This document shows, piece by piece, positions 19,401 through 27,118 of a stretch of DNA of 64,000 nt. This DNA comes from Bacteroidaceae bacterium (GTDB lineage: Bacteria > Bacteroidota > Bacteroidia > Bacteroidales > Bacteroidaceae): NCBI GenBank assembly GCA_017617335.1, contig JAFZWK010000028.1, positions 1 to 64,000 of the forward strand. The letters run 5' to 3'. A program made the position numbers and the translations under genes. How positions within the stretch are numbered: position 1 is the first letter of the stretch; each line of letters starts with the position of its first letter. The notes below the pieces were generated by a model. It did no database searches and had not been told where the DNA came from. It saw nothing but the letters and a program-made list of their open reading frames with translations.

Positions 19401-19544
19401 ACGGATCACGACAGGAGGAAACTCATCCTTGGGCATCACATACAGGGCATACAGGCCGAAGAGAGTCAGCAAGCCGATCAGCAAAGCCGTGATCTTATAG
19501 TTCTTCAGGGGCCATTCCACCCAGTTGGTCTTATTCTGCAACAT
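16467..19544 (-). CDS. RND-family efflux transporter, inner-membrane pump
   Basis: The 1025-residue protein has the AcrB-type layout of twelve transmembrane helices in two halves, each with a large periplasmic loop. The first helix is ALLIGLLTLFGLYALYVMP. The PGNTSEEVEAEIARPLER block in the porter domain and VVLGMIVDNSIVVIDGYLEY in helix four, with its conserved acidic residue, mark the family. The second half includes FGFITLMGIIMRNEILIFEHA. It would use the proton gradient to export small toxic compounds, lipids or drugs; the substrate is unknown. Its start overlaps the end of the membrane-fusion gene by 14 bp, and its stop overlaps the TolC-family start. The true start is taken as MLQNKTNW. 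Confidence 0.93.
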   Translation of the reverse strand: MLQNKTNWVEWPLKNYKITALLIGLLTLFGLYALYVMPKDEFPPVVIRQGVVIAAAPGNTSEEVEAEIARPLERYLFTYKEVNRSKTTTTSMNGLCMVMVTLNDEVKNKDEVWSKIKHGLNEFKAVLPSSVLALIANDDFGDTCALLISVESESRNYRELQQYSDDLADRLRRIKSVSNVLQYGNIKEQITLYVDRERLAAYGIGQGSIAQMLNAQGLTTMAGQISTQQQNLTFHIASAQKSEEEIANQIIYSDPSGKVVRVSDIARVVREYDTSNSYIQQNGHRCVLLSLEMNSGHNIVQYGEEVDEVLNEFRQGYLPEDVRMSRITDLPQVVRDSVNDFLLNLVESMIVIVLVMLILFPWRSAVVAAATIPLSTFISVGLMYLCKIPLNTITLACLIVVLGMIVDNSIVVIDGYLEYLGQGYERKEAAIKSVKQYFFPMFLATICICAIFYPIVFTITGAAGDVIGLFPVCITINLMVSLALAVCVMPALEVGLIKKAFSSRKEQGKKNVTDHVQDFYDKCLKWNFRHPWITIFIALVLVAISGIIFPHLKMRQFPYADRNQFAVEIYLPETAGLADTEVIADSVRDILLSDERVLSVTSFVGCSSPRFHVSYAPQMGGPNYAQLIVNTPDIKTTAAVLDEYMPRYSNHWPEAYVKFQQMDFLDVPTYEYRFYGDNLDSIRLAAETLMAEMRTIPDLEWVHTDYDYPHPIVDIELEPVASAQLGINRTTAALQVMAQSSDLNVGSMWEGTYELPIVVKSEPNKELSTIDDVKNVFVGIQNVPLRQVANVHPTWTETRILHRNGERCISVTAQGKRNVLALPIQKRLIDFVSKMNLPHEVRSEIGGETERDGELVPQIAVGLSLSLVVIFFFLLFNFKRFDITCLSIAAIALSAPGAMIGLLIANRVLGLTSLFGFITLMGIIMRNEILIFEHADQKRAEGMSAHDAAFDAGRRRMVPIFLTTATTAVGVIPMIIGQSSFWMPVGITIFAGGIGTLILVVTVLPVVYWKIYESGNKKDKKKKIE

Positions 19545-20565
19545 TACTCCCCTCTCCCACTTTCTGATAGCCTTCCGTGATGACACGGTCTCCCTGACGA
19601 AGACCTTCCTTGATGATAATGCGATGCTGAGTCACGTCACCCAGAACAACGGGTTGACGATAAGACTTCCCTTCACGCACTACCCAGACAAACTTGTCGC
19701 CACCTGCCGTCTGCTGTACGCAAGCCAAAGGAACGGTGATGCTTCCCTCCGCTGTCTCCTGCCCTCCGACCATCGAAACAGAAGCCACCATGCCTGGCAG
19801 AATCTCCTCCGAGGGATTGTCCAACATAATGCGTATGTCGTAGGTGTGGGTGATAGCGTCAGCCGCTACGCCTTTCTCTATCCTGCCTCCAGTGAACTCC
19901 TTTCCCAAGGCATCTATCGTAATCCGGGTGGCCGTATTGGGAGCAATGGCGGCAATCTCCTTCTCAGGGATAGCCACTTTCACCTTTACCCTCTTGATGC
20001 CCAGAATGGTGCAGACAGGTTGGCTCGTCAGCGCAGTCTCGCCGGCATTCATCATCTTCTTGCCCACCACACCGCTCACAGGAGCATAGAGATAGCAGTC
20101 AGCAAGTGCCTTCTTGGCCATCTGCAGCATCGAACGGGCCTGCTCCACCTGACTCTGCGTTTCCACCCACTTCATTTCAGCCAGCGACCCCGCCTCATGC
20201 AGCTGACGCATACGTTCCAGCGCATCATTCGCCTGACGCATCTGAGCTTCGCAACTGGCCACAGAATTCTGACATTGCGTGGGATCCATACGAGCTATCA
20301 ACTGCCCTTTGTGTACGTGCTGCCCTTCGCTGACAGAAACATACTGGACGGTACCCGTACCCACGAAGCTGACAGACGTGCTGGATTCCTCTTCCACAAT
20401 GCCCACATAGCTTTGCTCAACGCGAGGGGTACTGGCAGACACCATCTCCGTCCTCACCCTCATCGGCTCGCTCTCTCGCACCTCACGCTTGCCGCCACAG
20501 CCAGTCAACAGACAGACCATCAAAACTATCAGACAGATTCTCGTATGATAAAAATTCCTCAGCAT
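19531..20565 (-). CDS. RND efflux membrane-fusion lipoprotein
   Basis: The 344-residue periplasmic adaptor has a lipoprotein signal with lipobox LTGC (C23). It contains the usual sequence of domains: a lipoyl-like region (VSEGQHVHKGQLIARMD), a coiled-coil hairpin (about 95-155), the second lipoyl half with YAPVSGVVGKKMMNAGE, then beta-barrel and membrane-proximal domains (GDRVITEGYQKVGEG at the end). It links the RND pump to the TolC-like duct. First gene of the three-gene operon, behind a full promoter at 20588-20619. No TetR or AraC regulator is encoded nearby. Confidence 0.92.
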   Translation of the reverse strand: MLRNFYHTRICLIVLMVCLLTGCGGKREVRESEPMRVRTEMVSASTPRVEQSYVGIVEEESSTSVSFVGTGTVQYVSVSEGQHVHKGQLIARMDPTQCQNSVASCEAQMRQANDALERMRQLHEAGSLAEMKWVETQSQVEQARSMLQMAKKALADCYLYAPVSGVVGKKMMNAGETALTSQPVCTILGIKRVKVKVAIPEKEIAAIAPNTATRITIDALGKEFTGGRIEKGVAADAITHTYDIRIMLDNPSEEILPGMVASVSMVGGQETAEGSITVPLACVQQTAGGDKFVWVVREGKSYRQPVVLGDVTQHRIIIKEGLRQGDRVITEGYQKVGEGSNVAE

Positions 20566-20587
20566 AATCTATTTCTCTTTTACGCTA

Positions 20588-20619
20588 CAAAGTTAGCAGT
20601 TTTTTTCCAATTATCCAAA
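20588..20619 (-). promoter_or_regulatory. Promoter of the RND efflux operon
   Basis: On the minus strand TTTG (20619-20616), a 20-bp spacer and TAACTTTG (20595-20588) fit the Bacteroidetes consensus. The expected start point is about 15-20 bases before the membrane-fusion gene, so the leader is short. Confidence 0.75.
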
Positions 20620-20746
20620 TGTTACCACACAATAATCTTTTATTTTTTTCGAACCCCCGAATCCATTCTCGTATTCCTCCACTTCAGTAGCTCACAACAC
20701 CCTAAAAACACCTGCCAACCTCCTCGTCTGCATCATCGTCAGGTTT

Positions 20747-20822
20747 CAACATGTCGACTTCCGATTCTCAACGTGTCAACTTCGCCGACTCAACACGATG
20801 ACTTTGCTAACTCAACACGTTA
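20747..20822. repeat. 22-bp periodic array 2, four units
   Basis: Cores start at 20747, 20769, 20791 and 20813, exactly 22 bp apart: CAACATGTCG, CAACGTGTCA, CAACACGATG and CAACACGTTA. The central dinucleotide switches from AT to GT to AC along the array, so the units change apparent orientation while the outer CAAC and (near-)GTTG arms stay. It lies between the GH10 stop and the efflux promoter. Confidence 0.85.
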
Positions 20823-20938
20823 AACTTTCAAACTTACAAACTTACATTTCGATTTTTCATTTTTTACGATCATGCAAACCAACTGAAATTTGATATTATA
20901 TATTTTTGCAAATGTAAGTTTAAAAGTTTGGAAGTTTA
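20821..20938. repeat. 29-base inverted repeat with 60-bp loop
   Basis: The arms 20821-20849 and 20910-20938 are reverse complements with 26 of 29 positions matching, enclosing 60 bp of AT-rich DNA. Each arm is built from AAGTTT-containing 8-9 bp subrepeats. The right arm ends two bases before the GH10 stop codon and the left arm touches the last unit of array 2. It could fold into a long hairpin acting as a terminator or stabiliser for the GH10 message, or be the remnant of a small mobile element. Confidence 0.7.
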
Positions 20939-20940
20939 TA

Positions 20941-22497
20941 CTACTCCACGCGGCAGAACTGCGAATGCTCACGACCGCGCTTATCCTTCCAGGTAAGCAG
21001 ATAGTCGCCCTTGAAACCACGGAAGGTAATTCGTCCTGCTTCATTCGCTGTAACCTGCATGTCAGTTTTCCATTCCTTATTTATCAGTTCCTCAAGCGCA
21101 AAGTAAGCAGGCTTGGGCGTCATGTCGCGGTTGAAGAGTCCCGATACGCTGGGTTCGCCTGGAGCACCGCAGTCGTCAACCACATTCCACCAGGTGATGC
21201 CTTCCATGAGAGGAATGCTGAACCAAAGGCGGTAGAGATTGCGGGTAAGGATGGCCTGTATCATGCGGCCACGCTCATCGTTGCCTGGGGCTGTGATGGT
21301 AATCTCACTCAGATGGATGGGCAATCCGGCTTCGGAATGTCGCGCCATGCGGGCTTTCACACTTTCCGGCGTTGGCAGTCCCTCTGTCTTGCCTTCCGCG
21401 AGGTCGAGGCATTGCTGGGGTTTGAAAAGGTGCATCTGCGAGCCAAGCACATCGATGCGACAGCCTTTTGCCAGCAGTTCCTTCGTGAAGTCGCTGTATT
21501 CGGAACCGCTCCAATAGTCGTTGATATTTATGCGGACGCTTTTAGGGAAGCAACGGTTGGCGGTACGCATGGCATCTTCCACGTAGTTGCCAGGCATGAT
21601 GCCGTATTCGCTTTTGGCCAGCGGAACGGGAGAACGGAAGATTCCCTTCACATAGTCGGCGGTGCTCTCATTCACCACATCCCAACTGGAAATCCTATCG
21701 CCGTAATAGGTAGCGAGTCGCTCTATCCGCTGCTGAAACAGTTTAGTCAAGGCAACGGCAAATTGGGGCAGCGAGTCAGATAATGTCTGATTCGACATGA
21801 CGTTGTATTCTTCGGAGAACCTGTCCCTGTCCCTGTAATTCTCCAGAGTGGCCTCCTCCGTGAGCAGACGATCCATTATCTCACGCTCGTGTCCACTCAA
21901 CAGGGTACTCTCAATCCAATCGGGATGCTGCCACTTACGGTTGCCCCAGATGATGGTATGCCCGTGAATGCGCACTTCACGCTGGGTAAGGTAGTCCACA
22001 ATGGGATCAGGAGCTGGACGGCGCCAATGGAACTGGTGCTTGGGGTTCTCCACCGTATTCCAGTACTCCTCGGTGTCCCAATATTCTTCGCGGAAGCGGA
22101 GACGTCCTGGACGGTCCTCAAAGGTCTTCCAGTAAAAGGCTACGGTGGCACTATTGAACAGCGTTCCATAGAGTTCCCTGTAATGGGCGTTGGCCTCGGA
22201 AGAGCCCAACTGATTCCAGTTGAAGATATGGGCACCGAAGAAGAAGGCGTGCTTCGTCTGCTGAACATGCACTTCAGTTCCAGCCTTCAACCCAGGGATC
22301 TCCACATAAGCATCAGCCTTACGGTAACGTTCAATGTCTGCATCAATGGCAGCCTGTGTCTTGGCATCCCATTGATTCCAGTACGCCGCACTCATCACAT
22401 GATTGACGTCTTCCTCAGCAGTGTGGGGAATGGTGACTTGTGCGGTCAAAGCCGTCCCAACAGCATAGAACGCCACAAGGGAAAGCAATCTTTTCAT
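20941..22497 (-). CDS. Secreted GH10 endo-beta-1,4-xylanase
   Basis: The 518-residue protein has a signal peptide (to AQVTI) and then a short beta-sandwich-like region (about 25-85). A GH10 barrel follows, with family blocks FNSATVAFYWKTFED, RIHGHTIIWG, the acid/base glutamate E277 in SWDVVNES and the nucleophile E398 in IHLSEIT. W432-W433 in GITWWNVVDD closes the active site. It should cleave the xylan backbone outside the cell; the C-terminal part (about 450-518) adds a small beta domain. The start lies only 3 bp after the lpd stop, which makes it the apparent last gene of the glycine-cleavage operon, an unexpected partner. Confidence 0.92.
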   Translation of the reverse strand: MKRLLSLVAFYAVGTALTAQVTIPHTAEEDVNHVMSAAYWNQWDAKTQAAIDADIERYRKADAYVEIPGLKAGTEVHVQQTKHAFFFGAHIFNWNQLGSSEANAHYRELYGTLFNSATVAFYWKTFEDRPGRLRFREEYWDTEEYWNTVENPKHQFHWRRPAPDPIVDYLTQREVRIHGHTIIWGNRKWQHPDWIESTLLSGHEREIMDRLLTEEATLENYRDRDRFSEEYNVMSNQTLSDSLPQFAVALTKLFQQRIERLATYYGDRISSWDVVNESTADYVKGIFRSPVPLAKSEYGIMPGNYVEDAMRTANRCFPKSVRININDYWSGSEYSDFTKELLAKGCRIDVLGSQMHLFKPQQCLDLAEGKTEGLPTPESVKARMARHSEAGLPIHLSEITITAPGNDERGRMIQAILTRNLYRLWFSIPLMEGITWWNVVDDCGAPGEPSVSGLFNRDMTPKPAYFALEELINKEWKTDMQVTANEAGRITFRGFKGDYLLTWKDKRGREHSQFCRVE

Positions 22498-22500
22498 ATT

Positions 22501-23850
22501 CTACAACGCTTCAGAAGCTGCCAGGATGATCTCGCTGAGTGACGGATGAGCATGCACGGTATGAGCTATGTCGCTGACCGTTCCACCCATACGCATCAAG
22601 AGAGCAAGTTCGTGGATCATATCGCTGGCATGAGTTCCCAAAATATGTGCTCCGAGCAACTTGTTTTTAGGGGAAACAAGAAGCTTCACTATCCCTTCAT
22701 CAGCATCCATAGAAAGCGCTTTCCCGTTGGCACGATAAAAAGATTTCAGGCTCCTGTACTCCACTCCCGCCTCGGTAAGCTGCTCCTCGGTGGCTCCAAC
22801 CATCGCTGCCTCTGGATTCGAGAAGACCGCAGAAGGAATGACGTTGAGAGCATCGCGATAAGCAGAAGAATGGGGATTCGTGATATGTTCAAGCGCGCAG
22901 TATCCCTGGAATGTGGCAGCGTGGGCAAGTTGACAAAGCCCGTTGACGTCTCCGATAGCATATACGCCAGGGATGCAAGTCTGCATGTTCTCGTCAACAC
23001 ATATCCCACGAGGTGTGTAAGTGATACCCACATCGTTGAGATTCAATGCGTCGACATTGGCTGCACGTCCAACAGCCATCAATACCATATCGCACTCTAC
23101 CTGCTGAAGTTTACCTTTCTCCTCAAAGTCAACAAGCATCGGTTCTCCCTCGTGAATAGCCTTGACGGCTGCCCCCAGATGGAAATTAATGCCACGCTTC
23201 TTGAGGGAGGTGCGAAGACGCTTTGCTACATCGCGATCGAAGGGCGGCAGGATTTCCTTCATGTACTCCACCACGTCCACCTCAACGCCAAAACTGCGGA
23301 AGATACTGGCAAACTCGATGCCTATCACCCCTCCACCGATAATGCAAAGGCGATTTGGGAGGGAAGATAGGTTGAGTATTTCGGTAGATGTCAGCACATT
23401 TCTCGCATGTGCTCCCTCAATGGGAAGGAACTTGGTAGTGCTGCCTGTGGCGATGATGATGTTAGGGGCAGAGAAAACCTGCTCGCTGCCCTCCTTCATC
23501 ACCTTGACAGTATGAGCATCCACGAACTGTGCCTCACCCTCAACAAGGGTTATGCCTGGTGTCTTCATGAGCATGGCTACGCCTGAACGGAGCTTCTCTA
23601 CTGTCTCGTCTTTATGGGCAACAGCATTAGCAAGTTCCTCAGCATCAGGCTGAATACTGTGTTCCTTGAGAACTTCCAACGTGTCAGCTGAGTGACAAAG
23701 ACACTTCGTAGGTATGCAGCCAGCATTAAGACAAGTGCCACCAAGCTTATCCTTCTCGATGACTACAACCTCCAGTCCCAACTTTGCTGCCCTGACGGCT
23801 GTCTCATAGCCGCCAGGACCTGCGCCGATAATGATAATGTCTGGATTCAT
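22501..23850 (-). CDS. lpd: Dihydrolipoyl dehydrogenase (L-protein)
   Basis: This FAD flavoprotein reoxidises the dihydrolipoyl arm of the glycine cleavage H-protein (and of 2-oxo acid dehydrogenases), passing electrons to NAD. It has the N-terminal FAD motif IIIIGAGPGGYE, the redox disulfide C40-C45 in GGTCLNAGCIPTK, a central NAD motif IIGGGVIGIEFASIF, and the C-terminal HAHPSLSE motif that supplies the active-site histidine. The length (449) is typical. An ATG at 23850 follows the gcvPB stop directly; an overlapping GTG at 23856 is an alternative start. Position at the end of the gcv genes indicates a dedicated L-protein. Confidence 0.95.
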   Translation of the reverse strand: MNPDIIIIGAGPGGYETAVRAAKLGLEVVVIEKDKLGGTCLNAGCIPTKCLCHSADTLEVLKEHSIQPDAEELANAVAHKDETVEKLRSGVAMLMKTPGITLVEGEAQFVDAHTVKVMKEGSEQVFSAPNIIIATGSTTKFLPIEGAHARNVLTSTEILNLSSLPNRLCIIGGGVIGIEFASIFRSFGVEVDVVEYMKEILPPFDRDVAKRLRTSLKKRGINFHLGAAVKAIHEGEPMLVDFEEKGKLQQVECDMVLMAVGRAANVDALNLNDVGITYTPRGICVDENMQTCIPGVYAIGDVNGLCQLAHAATFQGYCALEHITNPHSSAYRDALNVIPSAVFSNPEAAMVGATEEQLTEAGVEYRSLKSFYRANGKALSMDADEGIVKLLVSPKNKLLGAHILGTHASDMIHELALLMRMGGTVSDIAHTVHAHPSLSEIILAASEAL

Positions 23851-23852
23851 GG

Positions 23853-25331
23853 TCACAAACTCTTGAAGGTGAACTTAGGCTCTTTCACCGCCTTCACATC
23901 ATCGAGACGTCGAATGGGAGTGTCGTGGGGAGCTGTTCGCACCATCTCTCGATTATCGCGTGCCTCCAAAGCAATCTTCTTCATCACTTCAATGAATTCG
24001 TCCAGCATATCCTTGCTTTCCGTCTCTGTAGGCTCGATCATGAGTGCCTCATGGAAAAGCAGAGGGAAATAGATGGTAGGAGCATGGAAACCATAATCGA
24101 GCAGTCGTTTGGCAACATCGAGTGTGGTGACGTGCCCTTCATCGTGGTGATCACCACCATACTCCGGACAAAGGCCATCGAACACGAACTCGTGCTTGCA
24201 GAGTCCCTCAATGGGCAGCAGATAATGGCTCTTAAGGCTCTCTTTGATATAATTTGCATTAAGCACAGAGAGTTTGCCCGCCATAGGAATATTCTCCTTT
24301 CCAAGAGAAAGCAGATAAGCGTATGTACGGATAATGACCGCGAAGTTGCCTAAGAAGAAAGATACACTTCCCAGCGATTTTTCATCAAACAGGAGATTGT
24401 ATTTTCCATCCTCGTTCCTGACGACCTGCGGATTAGGCAACAGATGCTCGAGCCCCTTACGCACTCCCACAGGACCGCTTCCAGGGCCACCTCCTCCATG
24501 AGGAGTGGAGAAAGTCTTGTGAAGATTGATATGCATCACATCAAAGCCCATATCCCCAGGACGACATACGCCAAGCATGGGATTGAGGTTCGCGCCATCG
24601 TAATACATTAATCCTCCACATTCGTGAATGAGACGTGCAATTCCTGGGATGTTGTGCTCGAAGATGCCCAACGTGTTGGGATTGGTCATCATCATACCTG
24701 CCACATCAGGGCCAAGCAGAGGTTTCAAATCCTCCACATCGACGGTTCCATCAGGCAGACTCTTCACCTCGACAACACTAAATCCAGCCACAGCTGCTGA
24801 GGCAGGGTTAGTGCCATGAGCAGAGTTGGGAACAATGATTTTCGTTCGTAACGTGTCGCCTCGCTGCAGATGGTAAGACTTGATGACCATAAGGCCAGTA
24901 AGCTCACCATGAGCACCAGCATAGGGGTTGAGTGTGAAGCGTGAAAGGCCAGCAATCTCTGAAAGTGTCTTCTGCACCTCATCGTAGAGTTTCAGGCTAC
25001 CCTGCATGTACTCAGTAGGAACGGAAGGATGGCAATTGAAACCAGGCAGTGAACAAAGCTCTTCGTTCAGTTTGGGATTATATTTCATGGTGCATGAGCC
25101 CAAAGGATAGAACCCTGTGTCGACACCAAAGTTATTGTTCGACATGTTGGTATAATGGCGCACCACAGTAAGTTCGTCACATTCAGGGAGAATCGTCCTC
25201 TGGGAACGTTTCAGCCCTTCAGGAAGGGAATCAATGGAATAGCCACTTATCTCCTGCTTTGGCAGCGAATATCCCACACGTCCTGACTTTGATAACTCGA
25301 AGATGAGTTTTCCGTAATACACGTTGTTCAT
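23853..25331 (-). CDS. gcvPB: Glycine dehydrogenase (decarboxylating) subunit 2
   Basis: This is the PLP-binding half of the split P-protein, which decarboxylates glycine and transfers the aminomethyl group to the lipoyl arm of GcvH. The lysine that binds PLP is expected to be K272 in NLHKTFSTPHGGGGPGSG. Other recognisable blocks are YPLGSCTMKYNP and NSAHGTNPASAA. The length of 492 fits the split form, whereas E. coli has a single fused protein. It overlaps the gcvPA stop by 4 bp, giving strong translational coupling for the two halves, which form a heterotetramer in the cytoplasm. Confidence 0.96.
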   Translation of the reverse strand: MNNVYYGKLIFELSKSGRVGYSLPKQEISGYSIDSLPEGLKRSQRTILPECDELTVVRHYTNMSNNNFGVDTGFYPLGSCTMKYNPKLNEELCSLPGFNCHPSVPTEYMQGSLKLYDEVQKTLSEIAGLSRFTLNPYAGAHGELTGLMVIKSYHLQRGDTLRTKIIVPNSAHGTNPASAAVAGFSVVEVKSLPDGTVDVEDLKPLLGPDVAGMMMTNPNTLGIFEHNIPGIARLIHECGGLMYYDGANLNPMLGVCRPGDMGFDVMHINLHKTFSTPHGGGGPGSGPVGVRKGLEHLLPNPQVVRNEDGKYNLLFDEKSLGSVSFFLGNFAVIIRTYAYLLSLGKENIPMAGKLSVLNANYIKESLKSHYLLPIEGLCKHEFVFDGLCPEYGGDHHDEGHVTTLDVAKRLLDYGFHAPTIYFPLLFHEALMIEPTETESKDMLDEFIEVMKKIALEARDNREMVRTAPHDTPIRRLDDVKAVKEPKFTFKSL

Positions 25332-26659
25332 AGTGATAAGATATTAGAGATGAGTGAATCGATTTCTTCTTTCGAACGCTTCTCTGTCACAGCAATAGTA
25401 AGGCAGTCCGGCATATTGGCTGTAGGAATGCCAAAGAGAATCCCCTTCTGAGCCAACTGGCAGCGCATCTGCTGAGCATTGTCTTTCACACGAATCGTGA
25501 ACTCGTTAAGGAAGGGAAGGGAGGCATCAAATGCATCCTCGAACTTACCTGTCTTCAGCAACCTGTCATGAAGATAATGAGCACCGGCATAGCTTTGCTC
25601 ATTCACCTCTCGCAGTCCCTTCTCGCCCAACAAACTCAGATAACATGCCACATAAAGGCACATAAAGCCTTGAGCGGTACAGATGTTGCTCGTTGCCTTC
25701 TCGCGACGGATATGCTGCTCACGAGCCTGCATGGTAAGCACGAAAGCACGTCTGCCCTCAGCATCGGTAGTAGCACCGACAAGTCGCCCTGGCATCTTGC
25801 GAACCAAAGCTTCCTTGGTACAGAGATAACCGATGTAAGGTCCACCGTAATTCATGGGTATGCCCATACTTTGTGCATCACCACAGGCGATATCTGCGCC
25901 CCATTCTCCTGGACTTCGAAGCACAGCAAGAGTACTGGCTACAGTATTCACCACAAAAAGGGATTTGTGAGCATGACATGCGTCAGCAAGACCTGTGAAA
26001 TCCTCGATGATACCATAGTGGTTAGGTTGAGCCACGATGAGCCCTGCCACATCATCCTTTTCGAGAAGCGAAATGGCAACTGCCTTGTCCATCACTCCAT
26101 CCTTGGCCACGATTTTACACAGTTCCACACCATGAAAAGAAGCATACGTCTCTACGACACGCATTACCTGAGGACTGAAGGTGTCGGATATGAGCACCTT
26201 GTTGCGCTTCTTGGCAGCATGAACACACATCAACATAGCCTCGGCAGTAGCAGTAGAGCCGTCGTACATCGAAGCATTAGAAATATCCATGCCTGTAAGG
26301 TCGGCCATCATCGTCTGATACTCGAAAATGTATTGCAGCGTGCCTTGTGAAATCTCTGCCTGATAAGGAGTATAACTTGTGGAGAACTCACTCCTGCCAG
26401 CAAGGAAAGGCACTACGCTGGGAGTATAGTGATCATACACGCCACCTCCCGCAAAGCAAACTAAAGGCTTGTTCTGTGCTGCCAAATCACCGATTATCTG
26501 GCGAACCTCAATCTCCGACTTCTCAGACGGAATATTCAAATCACCCTTCAGTTTCAGTTCCTCGGGAACTTCAGCATACAATTCCTCGAGAATCTGAACT
26601 CCGATGACTTCCAGCATCTGCTGGACATCATCAGATGTGTGAGGAAAATATTTATACAT
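25328..26659 (-). CDS. gcvPA: Glycine dehydrogenase (decarboxylating) subunit 1
   Basis: This is the N-terminal half of the split P-protein, 443 residues. Typical blocks are FPHTSDDVQQML at the start, YTPYQAEISQGTLQYIFEYQTMMADLTGMDISNAS (around 97-131), and SMGIPMNYGGPYIGY. It pairs with GcvPB to decarboxylate glycine. The gene begins 11 bp after gcvH and its end overlaps the gcvPB start by 4 bp (ATGA). Nothing unusual in length or motifs. Confidence 0.96.
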   Translation of the reverse strand: MYKYFPHTSDDVQQMLEVIGVQILEELYAEVPEELKLKGDLNIPSEKSEIEVRQIIGDLAAQNKPLVCFAGGGVYDHYTPSVVPFLAGRSEFSTSYTPYQAEISQGTLQYIFEYQTMMADLTGMDISNASMYDGSTATAEAMLMCVHAAKKRNKVLISDTFSPQVMRVVETYASFHGVELCKIVAKDGVMDKAVAISLLEKDDVAGLIVAQPNHYGIIEDFTGLADACHAHKSLFVVNTVASTLAVLRSPGEWGADIACGDAQSMGIPMNYGGPYIGYLCTKEALVRKMPGRLVGATTDAEGRRAFVLTMQAREQHIRREKATSNICTAQGFMCLYVACYLSLLGEKGLREVNEQSYAGAHYLHDRLLKTGKFEDAFDASLPFLNEFTIRVKDNAQQMRCQLAQKGILFGIPTANMPDCLTIAVTEKRSKEEIDSLISNILSL

Positions 26660-26670
26660 AATCAGATATA

Positions 26671-27048
26671 CTAATTACATATCCCCTCATACTCTTGGGC
26701 ATTCATCAAATCATCAAGTTCGGAAGGATCGGAGAGCTTCACCTTAATAATCCAATTCTCGAACGCGTCCTGGTTGATAAGTTCTGGCTGATCCTCGAGA
26801 GCCTCGTTCACCTCGACAACGGTGCCTGAAACAGGAGAAAAGAGATCACTTGCTGCCTTGACAGACTCAACGGCACCAAACTCCTCACCAGCTGTCACCT
26901 CATCGTCCACCTCAGGCATATCAACATAAACGACATTGCCCAACTGAGATTGTGCGTAATCAGTGATACCAATATAACCGAACTCGCCGTCTACCCTTAC
27001 ATACTCGTGACTCTCGGCATAATAGAGTCCTTCAATTACTTTTGCCAT
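26671..27048 (-). CDS. gcvH: Glycine cleavage system H protein
   Basis: GcvH is the small lipoyl carrier that shuttles the aminomethyl group between P, T and L proteins. The 125-residue sequence has the complete fold, with the lipoylated lysine K64 in AVESVKAASDLFSPVSG and the family opening YAESHEYVRVDG. It sits between gcvT and gcvPA, 70 bp downstream of gcvT and 11 bp ahead of gcvPA. The lipoate ligase encoded at the head of the same cluster is the obvious enzyme for its modification. Confidence 0.96.
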   Translation of the reverse strand: MAKVIEGLYYAESHEYVRVDGEFGYIGITDYAQSQLGNVVYVDMPEVDDEVTAGEEFGAVESVKAASDLFSPVSGTVVEVNEALEDQPELINQDAFENWIIKVKLSDPSELDDLMNAQEYEGICN

Positions 27049-27118
27049 AATGATTCAAAATTTTATTTACACGAACATTTATTTATTCTATTTAATCCTA
27101 ATCAATGGAATCCTTCTA

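Larger units (their letters stand above)
20566..20940. other. 375-bp intergenic region with promoter, array and inverted repeat
   Basis: There is no gene here. From left to right it contains the efflux-operon promoter, a homopolymer-rich stretch (20600-20660), the 22-bp array 2, and a 29-base inverted repeat whose right arm ends at the GH10 stop codon. The region separates the end of the GH10 gene from the start of the efflux operon, both on the reverse strand. Confidence 0.7.

Noticed and set aside
17877..20823. Long forward open frames opposite the RND and membrane-fusion genes
   Set aside because: They are shadows of strong reverse-strand genes and have no matching family features.
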